64,000 bases of DNA from an uncultured Pelagibacteraceae bacterium (GTDB taxonomy: Bacteria > Pseudomonadota > Alphaproteobacteria > Pelagibacterales > Pelagibacteraceae), in assembly GCA_902608385.1 (NCBI GenBank), contig CACLNT010000004.1:31165-95164 (forward strand), written 5' to 3'. Shown here in pieces: positions 1 to 8,087 of this stretch. Position numbers and translations under genes: made by a program. The notes under the pieces are model-generated. The model did no database searches, was not told the origin of the DNA, and was given only the letters and a program-made list of their open reading frames with translations. How positions within the stretch are numbered: the stretch's first letter is position 1; each line of letters starts with the position of its first letter.

Positions 1-690
1 TCGAGTAGCGGTAGGATCAATTAAACTTTCAATTCCATCATTTAATTTATGTGAGTCAAAAGCTAAAAAATCTGAACATTGTCTTCCAGAAGTATCAATA
101 ATTTGAATGTATTCACCTGCTTTTACTTCATAAGTTTCTGCAGTTCTTCTTTTAATAAATTTTTCATTTAGTGGATCATAAAGAGGTTCTGGCAAAACAT
201 ATTGTTCTTCTGATACTTCAAACTTAGATTTATTTAAAAAGATTGTTAAATCTGTAGGAGGATTTTGTTTATGTACATCCATTTGTTCACCTGGAGCTGC
301 AATCATAACTGTACATTTATCTTTTGATTGCAAAGTTATTTTTTCTCCCATTACACAATCTTCATCAAATATTATTGATGATTTAGCTTTGTCTAAGTTA
401 AATTTTTTATGTTTAAATAATTTAGAAATTTTTTCATCACGCGAAATTGTTTTTTTTGAAAAATTAGCGTTAGAATTTTCTTTTAAATTTAATATAGATA
501 AATCGCTTTGACCTTTTGAATTAAAAACAACTATTTCACAAGTTTGTTTGCCTTCTTCATTAATAATTTCTATTTTGTCTTCAGGAAAAACTTCTATTAC
601 AGATAATCCTCCACCTTTTACATAGTATCTTTCAACTCCAGGTGGTAAAGTTCTTAAACCAGGATTTTTTATGTCAAGACTTGTTTGCAT
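1..690 (-). CDS. DUF1989 (urea carboxylase-associated) family protein, 3' end cut by window edge
   Basis: This open frame is missing from the ORF track because it runs off the window. It starts at an ATG on the minus strand and gives 230 residues beginning MQTSLDIKNPGL. Two segments look alike: 'VIEVFPEDKIEIINEEGKQ' near residues 31-49, and 'YEVKAGEYIQIIDTSGRQ' near residues 187-205. The second is typical of a DUF1989 beta-domain, so the protein may carry tandem copies of that fold. The visible part ends at 'DPTATR'. I recall marine alphaproteobacterial proteins that join DUF1989 to a GcvT aminomethyltransferase. That would suit a gene divergent from a betaine transporter, but the C-terminus is outside the window, so this is inference. 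Confidence 0.7.
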   Translation of the reverse strand, partial: MQTSLDIKNPGLRTLPPGVERYYVKGGGLSVIEVFPEDKIEIINEEGKQTCEIVVFNSKGQSDLSILNLKENSNANFSKKTISRDEKISKLFKHKKFNLDKAKSSIIFDEDCVMGEKITLQSKDKCTVMIAAPGEQMDVHKQNPPTDLTIFLNKSKFEVSEEQYVLPEPLYDPLNEKFIKRRTAETYEVKAGEYIQIIDTSGRQCSDFLAFDSHKLNDGIESLIDPTATR

Positions 691-782
691 TTTTTTAGTT
701 AAAGCTAACCCTATCAAGACATTTTGATTAAGTAAAATAACTAAATTTTTTTGTCCGTTTTGGGTTCTGTTGGTCAAATACG

Positions 783-812
783 TTGACTATGGTTTTAAAA
801 TAGGTGCATAAT
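783..812 (+). promoter_or_regulatory. Candidate sigma-70 promoter for the betaine-binding protein gene
   Basis: A TTGACT -35 element and a CATAAT -10 element are separated by 18 bases. They lie about 47 bases upstream of a strong ribosome-binding site (AAGGAGGGG) and the ATG of the substrate-binding protein gene. The position in the 169-base divergent intergenic region suits high expression of a periplasmic binding protein. Prediction from consensus only. Confidence 0.5.
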
Positions 813-859
813 TAAATATATTAATAATTATTAATACTAATAAATATAAAGGAGGGGTA

Positions 860-1801
860 ATGAGAAAAATATTATCTTTAATATCTGCTGTTTTGATATC
901 ATTAGCAAGTTTTGCTACTGTTCAGGCAGCTGACAGTAAAAAACCTACTCGAATCCCAACACACAATTGGTCAAGCCAAGTTGTTATGGCTTATGTAATT
1001 GGTGGAATTATAGAAGACATGGGTGGAAATGTAGAATATGTACCAGCTGACTCTCAAGCTGTTTATGAGTCAATTCGAATAGGTGATGTAGATATATCAC
1101 ACGAAGTTTGGGAATCTGCTTTTGGTAAATCATTTACTACAGCTCTTGATGCTGGTGGTTTACTTGACTGGGGAGATCACGAAGCAAGAACTCTTGAGGA
1201 CATGGGATATCCTAATTGGGTAACTGATAAAGGATTATGTCCAGGTCTTCCAGATTGGACTGCTTTAAAAAATCCTGATTGTGCTAAAAACTTTGTAACA
1301 CCTGACTCAGATGGAAAAGGAAGAATGTTAGAAGGTCCACAAACTTGGCATGGAGACTTAATACCTCAAAGAATTGATGCATTAGGTTTAGGAAATCTTT
1401 GGTGGGTTAAATTTGCAGGAAGTGCAGATGCACTTTGGGCAGAATTAGCAGCAGCAAAGAAAGAAGGAAGAGGAACTATAATCTTTAACTGGACACCAAA
1501 CTTTACAGATGGTGCTGGTTTTACATTTATAGACTTCCCGCCATACAGTGCTGGTTGTAGACCAGAAGACGGTGGTGATGGAAAATGTGGTTCACCAGAT
1601 GGTTATTTGAAAAAGGCTGTAAATGCAGACTGGACAAAAACTCATCCAGCAGCAGCTAAAATGTTCAAAAAACTTTCATTTTCTACAGGTCAAATTGGTG
1701 CAATGGCAGCTTTAGTTGACGTTGACAAAATGACTCACGAAGATGCAGGTAAAAAATGGTTAGCTGATAACAAGTCTGTTTGGAAAGCTTGGACTAAATA
1801 A
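860..1801 (+). CDS. proX: Glycine betaine/proline-type ABC transporter substrate-binding protein
   Basis: A 313-residue periplasmic binding protein of the ProX/OpuAC family. Residues 1-23 are a Sec signal peptide with a VQA-A cleavage site. The mature part is rich in tryptophan ('HNWSSQ', 'NLWWVKF', 'FNWTPNF'), as expected for an aromatic cage around a quaternary amine. Four cysteines lie in two C-containing loops (GLCPGL/PDCAKN and GCRPED/GKCGS) and could form disulfides. A very strong Shine-Dalgarno (AAGGAGGGG) precedes the ATG. The ATPase and permease follow after three unrelated small genes and a terminator, so binding protein and channel may be transcribed separately. Betaine is the likely ligand; choline, proline or another osmolyte cannot be excluded. 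Confidence 0.9.
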   Translation: MRKILSLISAVLISLASFATVQAADSKKPTRIPTHNWSSQVVMAYVIGGIIEDMGGNVEYVPADSQAVYESIRIGDVDISHEVWESAFGKSFTTALDAGGLLDWGDHEARTLEDMGYPNWVTDKGLCPGLPDWTALKNPDCAKNFVTPDSDGKGRMLEGPQTWHGDLIPQRIDALGLGNLWWVKFAGSADALWAELAAAKKEGRGTIIFNWTPNFTDGAGFTFIDFPPYSAGCRPEDGGDGKCGSPDGYLKKAVNADWTKTHPAAAKMFKKLSFSTGQIGAMAALVDVDKMTHEDAGKKWLADNKSVWKAWTK

Positions 1802-1822
1802 GCACAAAAGCTAATAAATTAT

Positions 1823-1859
1823 AAATCTCTCCCAACAATGTTGGGGGAGATTTTTTTTT
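1823..1859 (+). terminator. Strong intrinsic terminator after the binding-protein gene
   Basis: A near-perfect hairpin (AAATCTCtCCCAACA / TGTTGGGgGAGATTT, with one wobble pair) is followed directly by a run of T. It lies 21 bases after the stop codon. It should stop most transcription from the binding-protein promoter and so uncouple it from the downstream ATPase and permease genes. Confidence 0.9.
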
Positions 1860-1906
1860 AAGTTTGTAAATCCACATGGATTAGAATTAGAAAAGAAATT
1901 AGTTAA

Positions 1907-2368
1907 ATGTTAAAGTTTTTTTTATATATCTCTCTCAGCTTATTATTCTTTACTATATCATTTGCTAAAAATGTTAATATACAAGAGGATATTGAACTTG
2001 GTTTTGTATGCGAGTTAGAAAAGAAAATACTAAAGAATTCAGAATATAATTATACAACTTTTCTAGCCAAAGATTTAGATGAAAAAGGGTTAGATAAATT
2101 TGAAATTTTTGCAAAACAACCAGAAACACTATTGATTAATGGACTATCATTGTTCCTTTCAAAAACCGTAAAATTTGATGTCAAAGTTGTAAATAAAGAC
2201 GTAGTTTTATTTAAAGCTTTTAATAAAGAAAAGAATTACTCAGAGTCAGGCATAATAACTAGAAAATCTGGTGAATTGGTTCATGAAATTACAAGAAATT
2301 TAAAAAGTGATAACTTAGAAAAAAATATTTCCTTTTATTTTTGTAGAAAAAAGGAGAATAAAGTCTGA
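1907..2368 (+). CDS. Small secreted protein of unknown function
   Basis: A 153-residue protein with a clear N-terminal signal peptide (MLKFFLYISLSLLFFTISFA) and a mature part rich in lysine and acidic residues. The mature part has one cysteine near the start (GFVCELEKK) and one near the end (FYFCRKK), which could form a disulfide. I do not recognise a family. It follows the terminator of the binding-protein gene and precedes another small exported protein. Spacing to the next gene is 35 bases. The location inside a transporter locus may be incidental. Confidence 0.65.
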   Translation: MLKFFLYISLSLLFFTISFAKNVNIQEDIELGFVCELEKKILKNSEYNYTTFLAKDLDEKGLDKFEIFAKQPETLLINGLSLFLSKTVKFDVKVVNKDVVLFKAFNKEKNYSESGIITRKSGELVHEITRNLKSDNLEKNISFYFCRKKENKV

Positions 2369-2403
2369 TTTTTTTTTTATATAATTTAGTGTAAAATATA
2401 ATT

Positions 2404-2778
2404 ATGAAAAAATATATCTTTTGTATAATTTTAAGTTTTTTAATTACAAATTCAGTATTAGCTAGAAAAACAGGTTGCGAGGGAAACTGTGTAAATGGTT
2501 TTGGTAAATGGACCTATACAGATAAAACAACCTATGAAGGGAATTGGGTTGGTACAAAAAAAAATGGTCAAGGGACTGAAATTTGGCCAAATAGATATAT
2601 TTATAAAGGTGAATTTAAAAATAGCGAGTGGAGCGGTCAAGGAATTTTAACTTTTCCAGATGGTGCAACTTATGAAGGAGAGTGGGTCAATGGTTTTATG
2701 AATGGTAAAGGAACGTTTACTTGGTCTGATGGAAAAGAAAAAACAGGAATTTGGAAAAACGGTGAATTACAAGAATAA
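2404..2778 (+). CDS. Exported MORN-repeat protein
   Basis: A 124-residue protein with a signal peptide (cleavage near LA-RKTGC) followed by about three MORN repeats. Their cores are 'YEGNWVGTKKNGQGTEIW', 'YKGEFKNSEWSGQGILTF' and 'YEGEWVNGFMNGKGTFTW'. Two cysteines lie just before the repeats (GCEGNC). MORN repeats form elongated beta-hairpin rods, usually for protein or membrane contact. No enzymatic domain is present. It is followed after 8 bases by another small gene, so the two are probably cotranscribed. The partner is unknown. Confidence 0.8.
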   Translation: MKKYIFCIILSFLITNSVLARKTGCEGNCVNGFGKWTYTDKTTYEGNWVGTKKNGQGTEIWPNRYIYKGEFKNSEWSGQGILTFPDGATYEGEWVNGFMNGKGTFTWSDGKEKTGIWKNGELQE

Positions 2779-2786
2779 TTAAAATA

Positions 2787-3338
2787 ATGCTACAAGATAG
2801 ATATTTAAATAAATTAAAGGAGTTACCCGAACCAGTTAGACAATTTGGTGGTCTTGTTATTATAACAGTTATTGTAATTTTATCTTTTGCTATTTTAAAT
2901 ATTTTTTGGGGTGGAGGCGATGAATTAGTTAGAAAAATGAAATTAGAGGAGGAAAGAATTGCACAAGAAAAAAAACTAAGCAAACTGATTTCAAGCCTTC
3001 CATCAGGTATTTTAGTAACCTTTGAAGGAACTGATGATCATAGATTGTCTGAAGAACAATACGAAGCAGTTTGCAATGCAACAAAAATTGTAAGTCAGCG
3101 TTCTGTTATGGGCGCCAATTTAACAAATTTTAAAGCTAAACATATATATACTATTAACGGTAATGATATTAAAGAAACATTTGTTAAGTGGGACAAAGAG
3201 AAAAATAAATGCTTTGCTGGTTTTGTTTTAACTGGAAGCAATGTTGGAGTAAATGAAACAATTACTGTTAGTGGAGAAGCTTTAAGTTTTTTTAACACTG
3301 GAATTGATACAAGAGTTTATTTTATTAGAAATTTTTAA
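2787..3338 (+). CDS. Membrane-anchored protein of unknown function
   Basis: A 183-residue protein with a single hydrophobic segment near residues 20-44 (LVIITVIVILSFAILNIFWGG). A lysine/glutamate-rich stretch follows, then a globular domain with two cysteines (YEAVCNATK, KNKCFAGF). This predicts a single-pass inner-membrane protein with a soluble domain on one side. I do not recognise a family. It lies 8 bases after the MORN gene and before the transporter ATPase gene. Confidence 0.65.
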   Translation: MLQDRYLNKLKELPEPVRQFGGLVIITVIVILSFAILNIFWGGGDELVRKMKLEEERIAQEKKLSKLISSLPSGILVTFEGTDDHRLSEEQYEAVCNATKIVSQRSVMGANLTNFKAKHIYTINGNDIKETFVKWDKEKNKCFAGFVLTGSNVGVNETITVSGEALSFFNTGIDTRVYFIRNF

Positions 3339-3403
3339 GGGGGAAAAACAACAATTATATAGATTTTATTTTTACTGAATTTCGTATAACTTGTTAAAAG
3401 ATT

Positions 3404-4432
3404 ATGACTGATGCGGTAATTAAGTGTGAATCTGTTTATAAGATTTTTGGAGCAAATGCTAAAAAAATGCTCCAAGAAGCAAGCGGAAATGTTGATGCAA
3501 AAACATTCCAAGAAAATGGATGCATTGTAGGTGTAAACAATGCTTCTTTTGAAGTTGCAAAAGGAGAAATGTTGGTTGTTATGGGTTTATCAGGCTCAGG
3601 AAAATCAACATTATTAAGATGTATTTCTAGATTAACAGATGCCACGGATGGAAAAATTTTTATAGAAGGTCAAGATTTGCTTTCATTAAAAAACAAAGAA
3701 CTAATTGAACTTAGAAGAAATAAAATGGGAATGGTTTTTCAAAGTTTTGCTTTACTTCCACACAAAACAGTTTTGGAAAATATTGCTTTCCCACTTCAAA
3801 TTAAAGGAATTAAAACTGAAGATAGTATCAATAAAGCTATGGACATGGTTAAACTTGTTGGTCTTGATGGAAGAGAAAATTATTTTCCAAGAGAACTTTC
3901 AGGTGGACAACAACAAAGAGTAGGTATTGCTCGTTCATTGGCTGTTGAACCTGATATTTGGTTTTTAGACGAACCTTTCTCTGCTCTTGATCCATTGATT
4001 AGAAAAGAAATGCAAGATGAATTTTTAAGACTGCAAGGTGTTTTAAAAAAAACAATTATGTTTATTACTCATGATTTTGATGAAGCTCTTAGGCTTGCGG
4101 ATAGAATAGCAATAATGAAGGATGGCATAATAGAGCAATTAGATACTCCAGCCAAAATTGTTTTAAATCCAGCCACAGAATATGTAAAAAAATTTACAGA
4201 AGAGGTTCCTAGAGAAAAAGTATTGAAAATAGAGGCGGTAATGGATCCCGTTGATGATGTTAAAAATTTAAGTGATTTAAAAGTTTCAAAAAATGAAATA
4301 ATTGAAAACGTAGCTGAAAAGATTTTAACTCAAGAAAAATCTGTAGCTGTAATTGATGAAAATAATAAAATTGTTGGAACTGTTCATCCTTCAAAAATAA
4401 TTCATACTGTTTTTGGGGGGGAGAAAAAATAA
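3404..4432 (+). CDS. proV: Glycine betaine/proline ABC transporter ATP-binding protein
   Basis: A 342-residue ATPase of the ProV/OpuAA type. Walker A is GLSGSGKST, the signature is LSGGQQQRVGIARSLA and Walker B is DIWFLDEPFSALDPL, followed by the switch histidine in FITHDFDEAL. The N-terminal extension before Walker A (KIFGANAKKMLQEAS) is typical of ProV. The C-terminal ~90 residues contain only one recognisable CBS-like unit ('KSVAVIDENNKIVGTVHPS'). In OpuA-type transporters tandem CBS domains sense ionic strength, so this reduced tail could alter osmotic gating. It is followed after 10 bases by the fused permease gene, which must be its partner. Confidence 0.92.
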   Translation: MTDAVIKCESVYKIFGANAKKMLQEASGNVDAKTFQENGCIVGVNNASFEVAKGEMLVVMGLSGSGKSTLLRCISRLTDATDGKIFIEGQDLLSLKNKELIELRRNKMGMVFQSFALLPHKTVLENIAFPLQIKGIKTEDSINKAMDMVKLVGLDGRENYFPRELSGGQQQRVGIARSLAVEPDIWFLDEPFSALDPLIRKEMQDEFLRLQGVLKKTIMFITHDFDEALRLADRIAIMKDGIIEQLDTPAKIVLNPATEYVKKFTEEVPREKVLKIEAVMDPVDDVKNLSDLKVSKNEIIENVAEKILTQEKSVAVIDENNKIVGTVHPSKIIHTVFGGEKK

Positions 4433-4442
4433 CGATTAAAAT

Positions 4443-6596
4443 ATGGAATTATTAAAAAAATATCCAAAATTATTTCAATGGTTATTCTTGTTAGTTATAT
4501 TTTTTGCCTTATGCTTTGCAATTGATGTTCCTGAAACCTACAAATTTATAAGAGGTCAAGCTGAATTTATTAAAGACCCAAATCAAAGTACTTACACACT
4601 ATTTGGCGCAGAAGTAAGATATTATGCATTTGATACCCTTTGGCGACTACCTCCTTTACTTGGATGGTTACCTATTTGGGTAAATGACTCTTTGTTTTTC
4701 TTATTAAATGAATGGATGCCAATGGAGTTTTGGAATGAAGATCTTCAAGAATACAGAACTCGACCTTTAGTACTACAAATAACAAGAAATATAACTGCAT
4801 CTATGACATTTCTTATTGAATTGATTAGAGAAATTTTATTAGGTGGTTCTAAAACAGTTGTCGCATTTACCAGTTGGGACTGGATAGATAAAAATCCATG
4901 GGCAGAACTGCCAGGGTTACCGTGGACAATCGTTGCAGCGGGTGCAGTAATATTATGTTACAAACTGAGTGGCAAGGGTCTGGCTATATTCGCTGGTTTA
5001 GTCATGATTTATATTTCTGTATTTGGTCAATGGAAACCTTCGATGCAAACACTTTCTTTTATATTGGTTGCAGCACCACTTTCTTTTATTTTTGGTTTGA
5101 GCTTAGGCATTATGGCTTACAAAAGCAAACGTGTTGAGAAAGCTTTATATCCATTACTCCTAGTGATGCAGACTATGCCACAATATGCAGTTCTAGTTCC
5201 TGCAATGGTTCTGTTTGGCATTGGCGATCATGCTGCAGTTATTATAACAATGGTTGTTGCTATTCCTCCAATGATCTTATTAACCTTGTTAGGTCTTAGA
5301 GCAGTACCTTCCGAAGTTATTGAAGCTGGCAAAATGAGTGGATGTAATAATTGGCAACTTATGACCAAAGTATTAATTCCAACAGCAAGAAGAGACATTT
5401 TAATTGGAGTGAACCAGGTCATAATGGTGTGTTTCTCTATGGCGGTTATTGCAGCTTTTATAGGTGCTAAAGGATTAGGGTGGAATTTATTGTTAGCTTT
5501 AAATCAGCTAAATATTGGATTAGCATTAGAAGCCGGCTTATGTATTAGCATGATTGCAATACTGTTAGATAAAATGTCATTGGCTTGGGCAAATAAACAA
5601 GAAGATTATTTTGGTAACCTGACTTTTTTTCAGCGTTATAAAAATACATTGTTTTTTGCTGGAGCAGTATTAATAGGAGTGACATTTGCCTATGTTGGAA
5701 CCTTTTTGTTTAAAGATAATTTTAATTACTTTTCTGAAATTCCACATAATAAAGGATTATCATTTGCAGATTTCTGGAATAAAGGTGTTGATTGGATTTG
5801 GGATACTTTCTTTCAAACTTTAAAAATATTCAATACTTGGCTAATAACAGAAGTTCTTCAACCAATGAGAGCCTTGTATCTAAGAATGCCAGCAGTTGCT
5901 ACTTTAGTATTAGTTATTGGAGCAGGTTATATAATTGGTGGAATTCGTTCAGCTTTTACAGTAGGTGGATTAGCATTATTTATAGCGCTAAGTCCATGGT
6001 GGGATAGAGCTTTAGTCACAACATACATGGCAACTTTTGGAGTTATTGCATCTTGCACAATTGGATTAACTGTTGGAACTTTATGTCAACAAAACAAATA
6101 TACCACAAAATTTATGTTGGCAGTTTGTGATATTTTTCAAACATTTCCTTCTTTTGTATATTTAATTCCAGTAATGATGCTTTTTGGTATAACGGATACA
6201 TCGGTATTAATTGCAGTAATTGTTTATGCAACTATACCTGCTACAAGGTATACTATTGAGGGATTAAGAAGTGTTCCACCTGCTTTGCATGACGCAGCCA
6301 CAATGTCAGGTGTAACTAAATTCCAAAGATTAATAAATATAGAATTTCCAATAGCGTTTCCTCACATGATGCTTGGTGTAAATCAAACAATCGTATTTGC
6401 TTTGTTTATGGTAATTATAGGAGCATTTATTGGAACAGAAGATTTAGGACAATATATTCTAAAAGCTTTATCTGATAAAAAAGGTGGGGGCAAAGGATTA
6501 ATACTTGGTATTTGTGTCGCCTTTATAGCTCTGATATTTGATAATTTAATTCGAACTTGGGTAGAAAAAAGAAAGAAGCACCTTGGTATAGATTAA
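4443..6596 (+). CDS. proW: Glycine betaine-type ABC permease with two fused membrane domains
   Basis: A 717-residue polytopic membrane protein, about twice the usual length of ProW. It contains two separate binding-protein-dependent permease domains. The ATPase-coupling EAA-type motifs are visible in each: 'EAGKMSGCNNWQLMTKVLIP' near residue 294 and 'DAATMSGVTKFQRLINIEFP' near residue 616. The two halves are joined by a segment with further helices and a tryptophan-rich loop. A single polypeptide could therefore supply both channel halves that normally come from a homodimer. It sits between proV and glpK with gaps of 10 and 4 bases, consistent with one transcript. Confidence 0.9.
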   Translation: MELLKKYPKLFQWLFLLVIFFALCFAIDVPETYKFIRGQAEFIKDPNQSTYTLFGAEVRYYAFDTLWRLPPLLGWLPIWVNDSLFFLLNEWMPMEFWNEDLQEYRTRPLVLQITRNITASMTFLIELIREILLGGSKTVVAFTSWDWIDKNPWAELPGLPWTIVAAGAVILCYKLSGKGLAIFAGLVMIYISVFGQWKPSMQTLSFILVAAPLSFIFGLSLGIMAYKSKRVEKALYPLLLVMQTMPQYAVLVPAMVLFGIGDHAAVIITMVVAIPPMILLTLLGLRAVPSEVIEAGKMSGCNNWQLMTKVLIPTARRDILIGVNQVIMVCFSMAVIAAFIGAKGLGWNLLLALNQLNIGLALEAGLCISMIAILLDKMSLAWANKQEDYFGNLTFFQRYKNTLFFAGAVLIGVTFAYVGTFLFKDNFNYFSEIPHNKGLSFADFWNKGVDWIWDTFFQTLKIFNTWLITEVLQPMRALYLRMPAVATLVLVIGAGYIIGGIRSAFTVGGLALFIALSPWWDRALVTTYMATFGVIASCTIGLTVGTLCQQNKYTTKFMLAVCDIFQTFPSFVYLIPVMMLFGITDTSVLIAVIVYATIPATRYTIEGLRSVPPALHDAATMSGVTKFQRLINIEFPIAFPHMMLGVNQTIVFALFMVIIGAFIGTEDLGQYILKALSDKKGGGKGLILGICVAFIALIFDNLIRTWVEKRKKHLGID

Positions 6597-6600
6597 AATT

Positions 6601-8079
6601 GTGAAAAAATTTTTAGTCGCTATTGATCAAGGCACTACGTCAACAAGAGTAATATTGTTTGATGTAACAGGTAATGTAAAATTTATATCACAATTTGAGT
6701 TTAAACAATATTTTCCAAAAAATGGTTGGGTAGAACATAATCCAAATGAAATTTGGCTAACTACTCTTAAAGCACTAAGAAAAGTTATAAAAAAAGCCTC
6801 ACAGTTAAAAGGCAATATAATAAGCATTGGAATAACCAATCAGAGAGAAACCACCATTCTATGGAACAAGAAAACTGGCAAACCAATTTACAATGCTATT
6901 GTTTGGCAAGATAGAAGAACTCAACAATATTGTGAAAAACTTAAAAAAAGAAGGTATGAAAAAAGTTTTAGAAAAAAAACTGGACTATTTATAGATCCAT
7001 ATTTTTCTGCAACAAAAATAAAATGGATTTTGGAGAATGTAAAAGATTCAAAAAAATTATTAAAATCTAATAATTTATTGTTTGGTACTGTAGATACTTT
7101 TTTGATATGGAAACTTACTAAAGGTAAAAAACATTTAACGGAAGCTACTAACGCAAGTAGAACAATGTTATTTAATATAAATAACAACAAATGGGATAAA
7201 GAAATTTTAAGGAAATTAAATATTCCAAAAAATATTTTACCAGAGGTAAAAAATTCTACTGATGATTTTGGCATCACAAATAAAAAAATTATCGGAAAAG
7301 AAATTCCTATATCAGCTGTTTTAGGAGACCAACAGGCGGCTGCAGTTGGTCAAGCATGTTTTGAAAAAGGATCAATTAAAAGCACTTACGGAACTGGTGC
7401 ATTTGTAATAATAAATACTGGATCAAAAAAAATCTATTCAAATAATAAATTATTGACAACAATTTGTTACAGATTAAATGGAAAAAACACTTACGCTTTA
7501 GAAGGTTCAATCTTTATCGCTGGAGCAGGAGTACAGTGGCTTAGAGATAAAGTAAAATTAATTAATAATGCTTACGAAACTGAGAAAATAGCAAAATCTA
7601 AAAAGAATAATGATGGTGTTTACATAGTACCAGCTTTTAGTGGTATGGGAGCTCCATATTGGAGACCGGACGCTAGAGGATTAATAACAGGCTTAACAAG
7701 AGATAGTGATTGGAAAAGTTTAGTAAGAGCAGTTGTGGAGTCCGTCGCATATCAAAGCTATGATTTATTTAATTCAATGAAAAAAGATGGTTTAAAACCT
7801 AGAATCGTAAAAGTTGATGGAGGTATGGTATCAAATAATTGGTTTTCTCAATTTTTATCTGACACTATTAATCTTAATGTAGTTAGACCACGAGTTTTAG
7901 AAACAACTGCTTTAGGAGTTGCGCTATTTGCAGGGTATCAAGTTGGAGAATTTAAATCTTTAAACGAAATAAAGCATATATGGAAAAAAGATAGAGTTTT
8001 TTCTCCAAAAATAAATAAATCATTGAGAAATAACCTATTGCAAGGATGGAAAGTAGCAATTAGAAAAACTTTAGCATAA
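6601..8079 (+). CDS. glpK: Glycerol kinase
   Basis: A 492-residue FGGY-family kinase that phosphorylates glycerol to sn-glycerol 3-phosphate. The start is GTG, four bases after the permease stop. Diagnostic glycerol kinase motifs are all present: DQGTTSTR, GWVEHNP, NQRETT (Arg/Glu for glycerol), DPYFSATK (Tyr), LGDQQAA (catalytic Asp), TYGTGAF and DGGMVSNNW. Length and motifs match true GlpK rather than another sugar kinase. It lies between a betaine-type permease and a GpsA-like dehydrogenase. This suggests glycerol or glycerol phosphate arises from the same substrate supply, for example from glycerophosphodiester headgroups; that link is inference. Confidence 0.93.
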   Translation: MKKFLVAIDQGTTSTRVILFDVTGNVKFISQFEFKQYFPKNGWVEHNPNEIWLTTLKALRKVIKKASQLKGNIISIGITNQRETTILWNKKTGKPIYNAIVWQDRRTQQYCEKLKKRRYEKSFRKKTGLFIDPYFSATKIKWILENVKDSKKLLKSNNLLFGTVDTFLIWKLTKGKKHLTEATNASRTMLFNINNNKWDKEILRKLNIPKNILPEVKNSTDDFGITNKKIIGKEIPISAVLGDQQAAAVGQACFEKGSIKSTYGTGAFVIINTGSKKIYSNNKLLTTICYRLNGKNTYALEGSIFIAGAGVQWLRDKVKLINNAYETEKIAKSKKNNDGVYIVPAFSGMGAPYWRPDARGLITGLTRDSDWKSLVRAVVESVAYQSYDLFNSMKKDGLKPRIVKVDGGMVSNNWFSQFLSDTINLNVVRPRVLETTALGVALFAGYQVGEFKSLNEIKHIWKKDRVFSPKINKSLRNNLLQGWKVAIRKTLA

Positions 8080-8087
8080 TTTAAACT

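Noticed and set aside
6921-7277. 118-residue minus-strand ORF inside glpK
   Set aside because: It is antisense to a fully conserved glycerol kinase and its composition follows from the AT-rich lysine codons of that gene.
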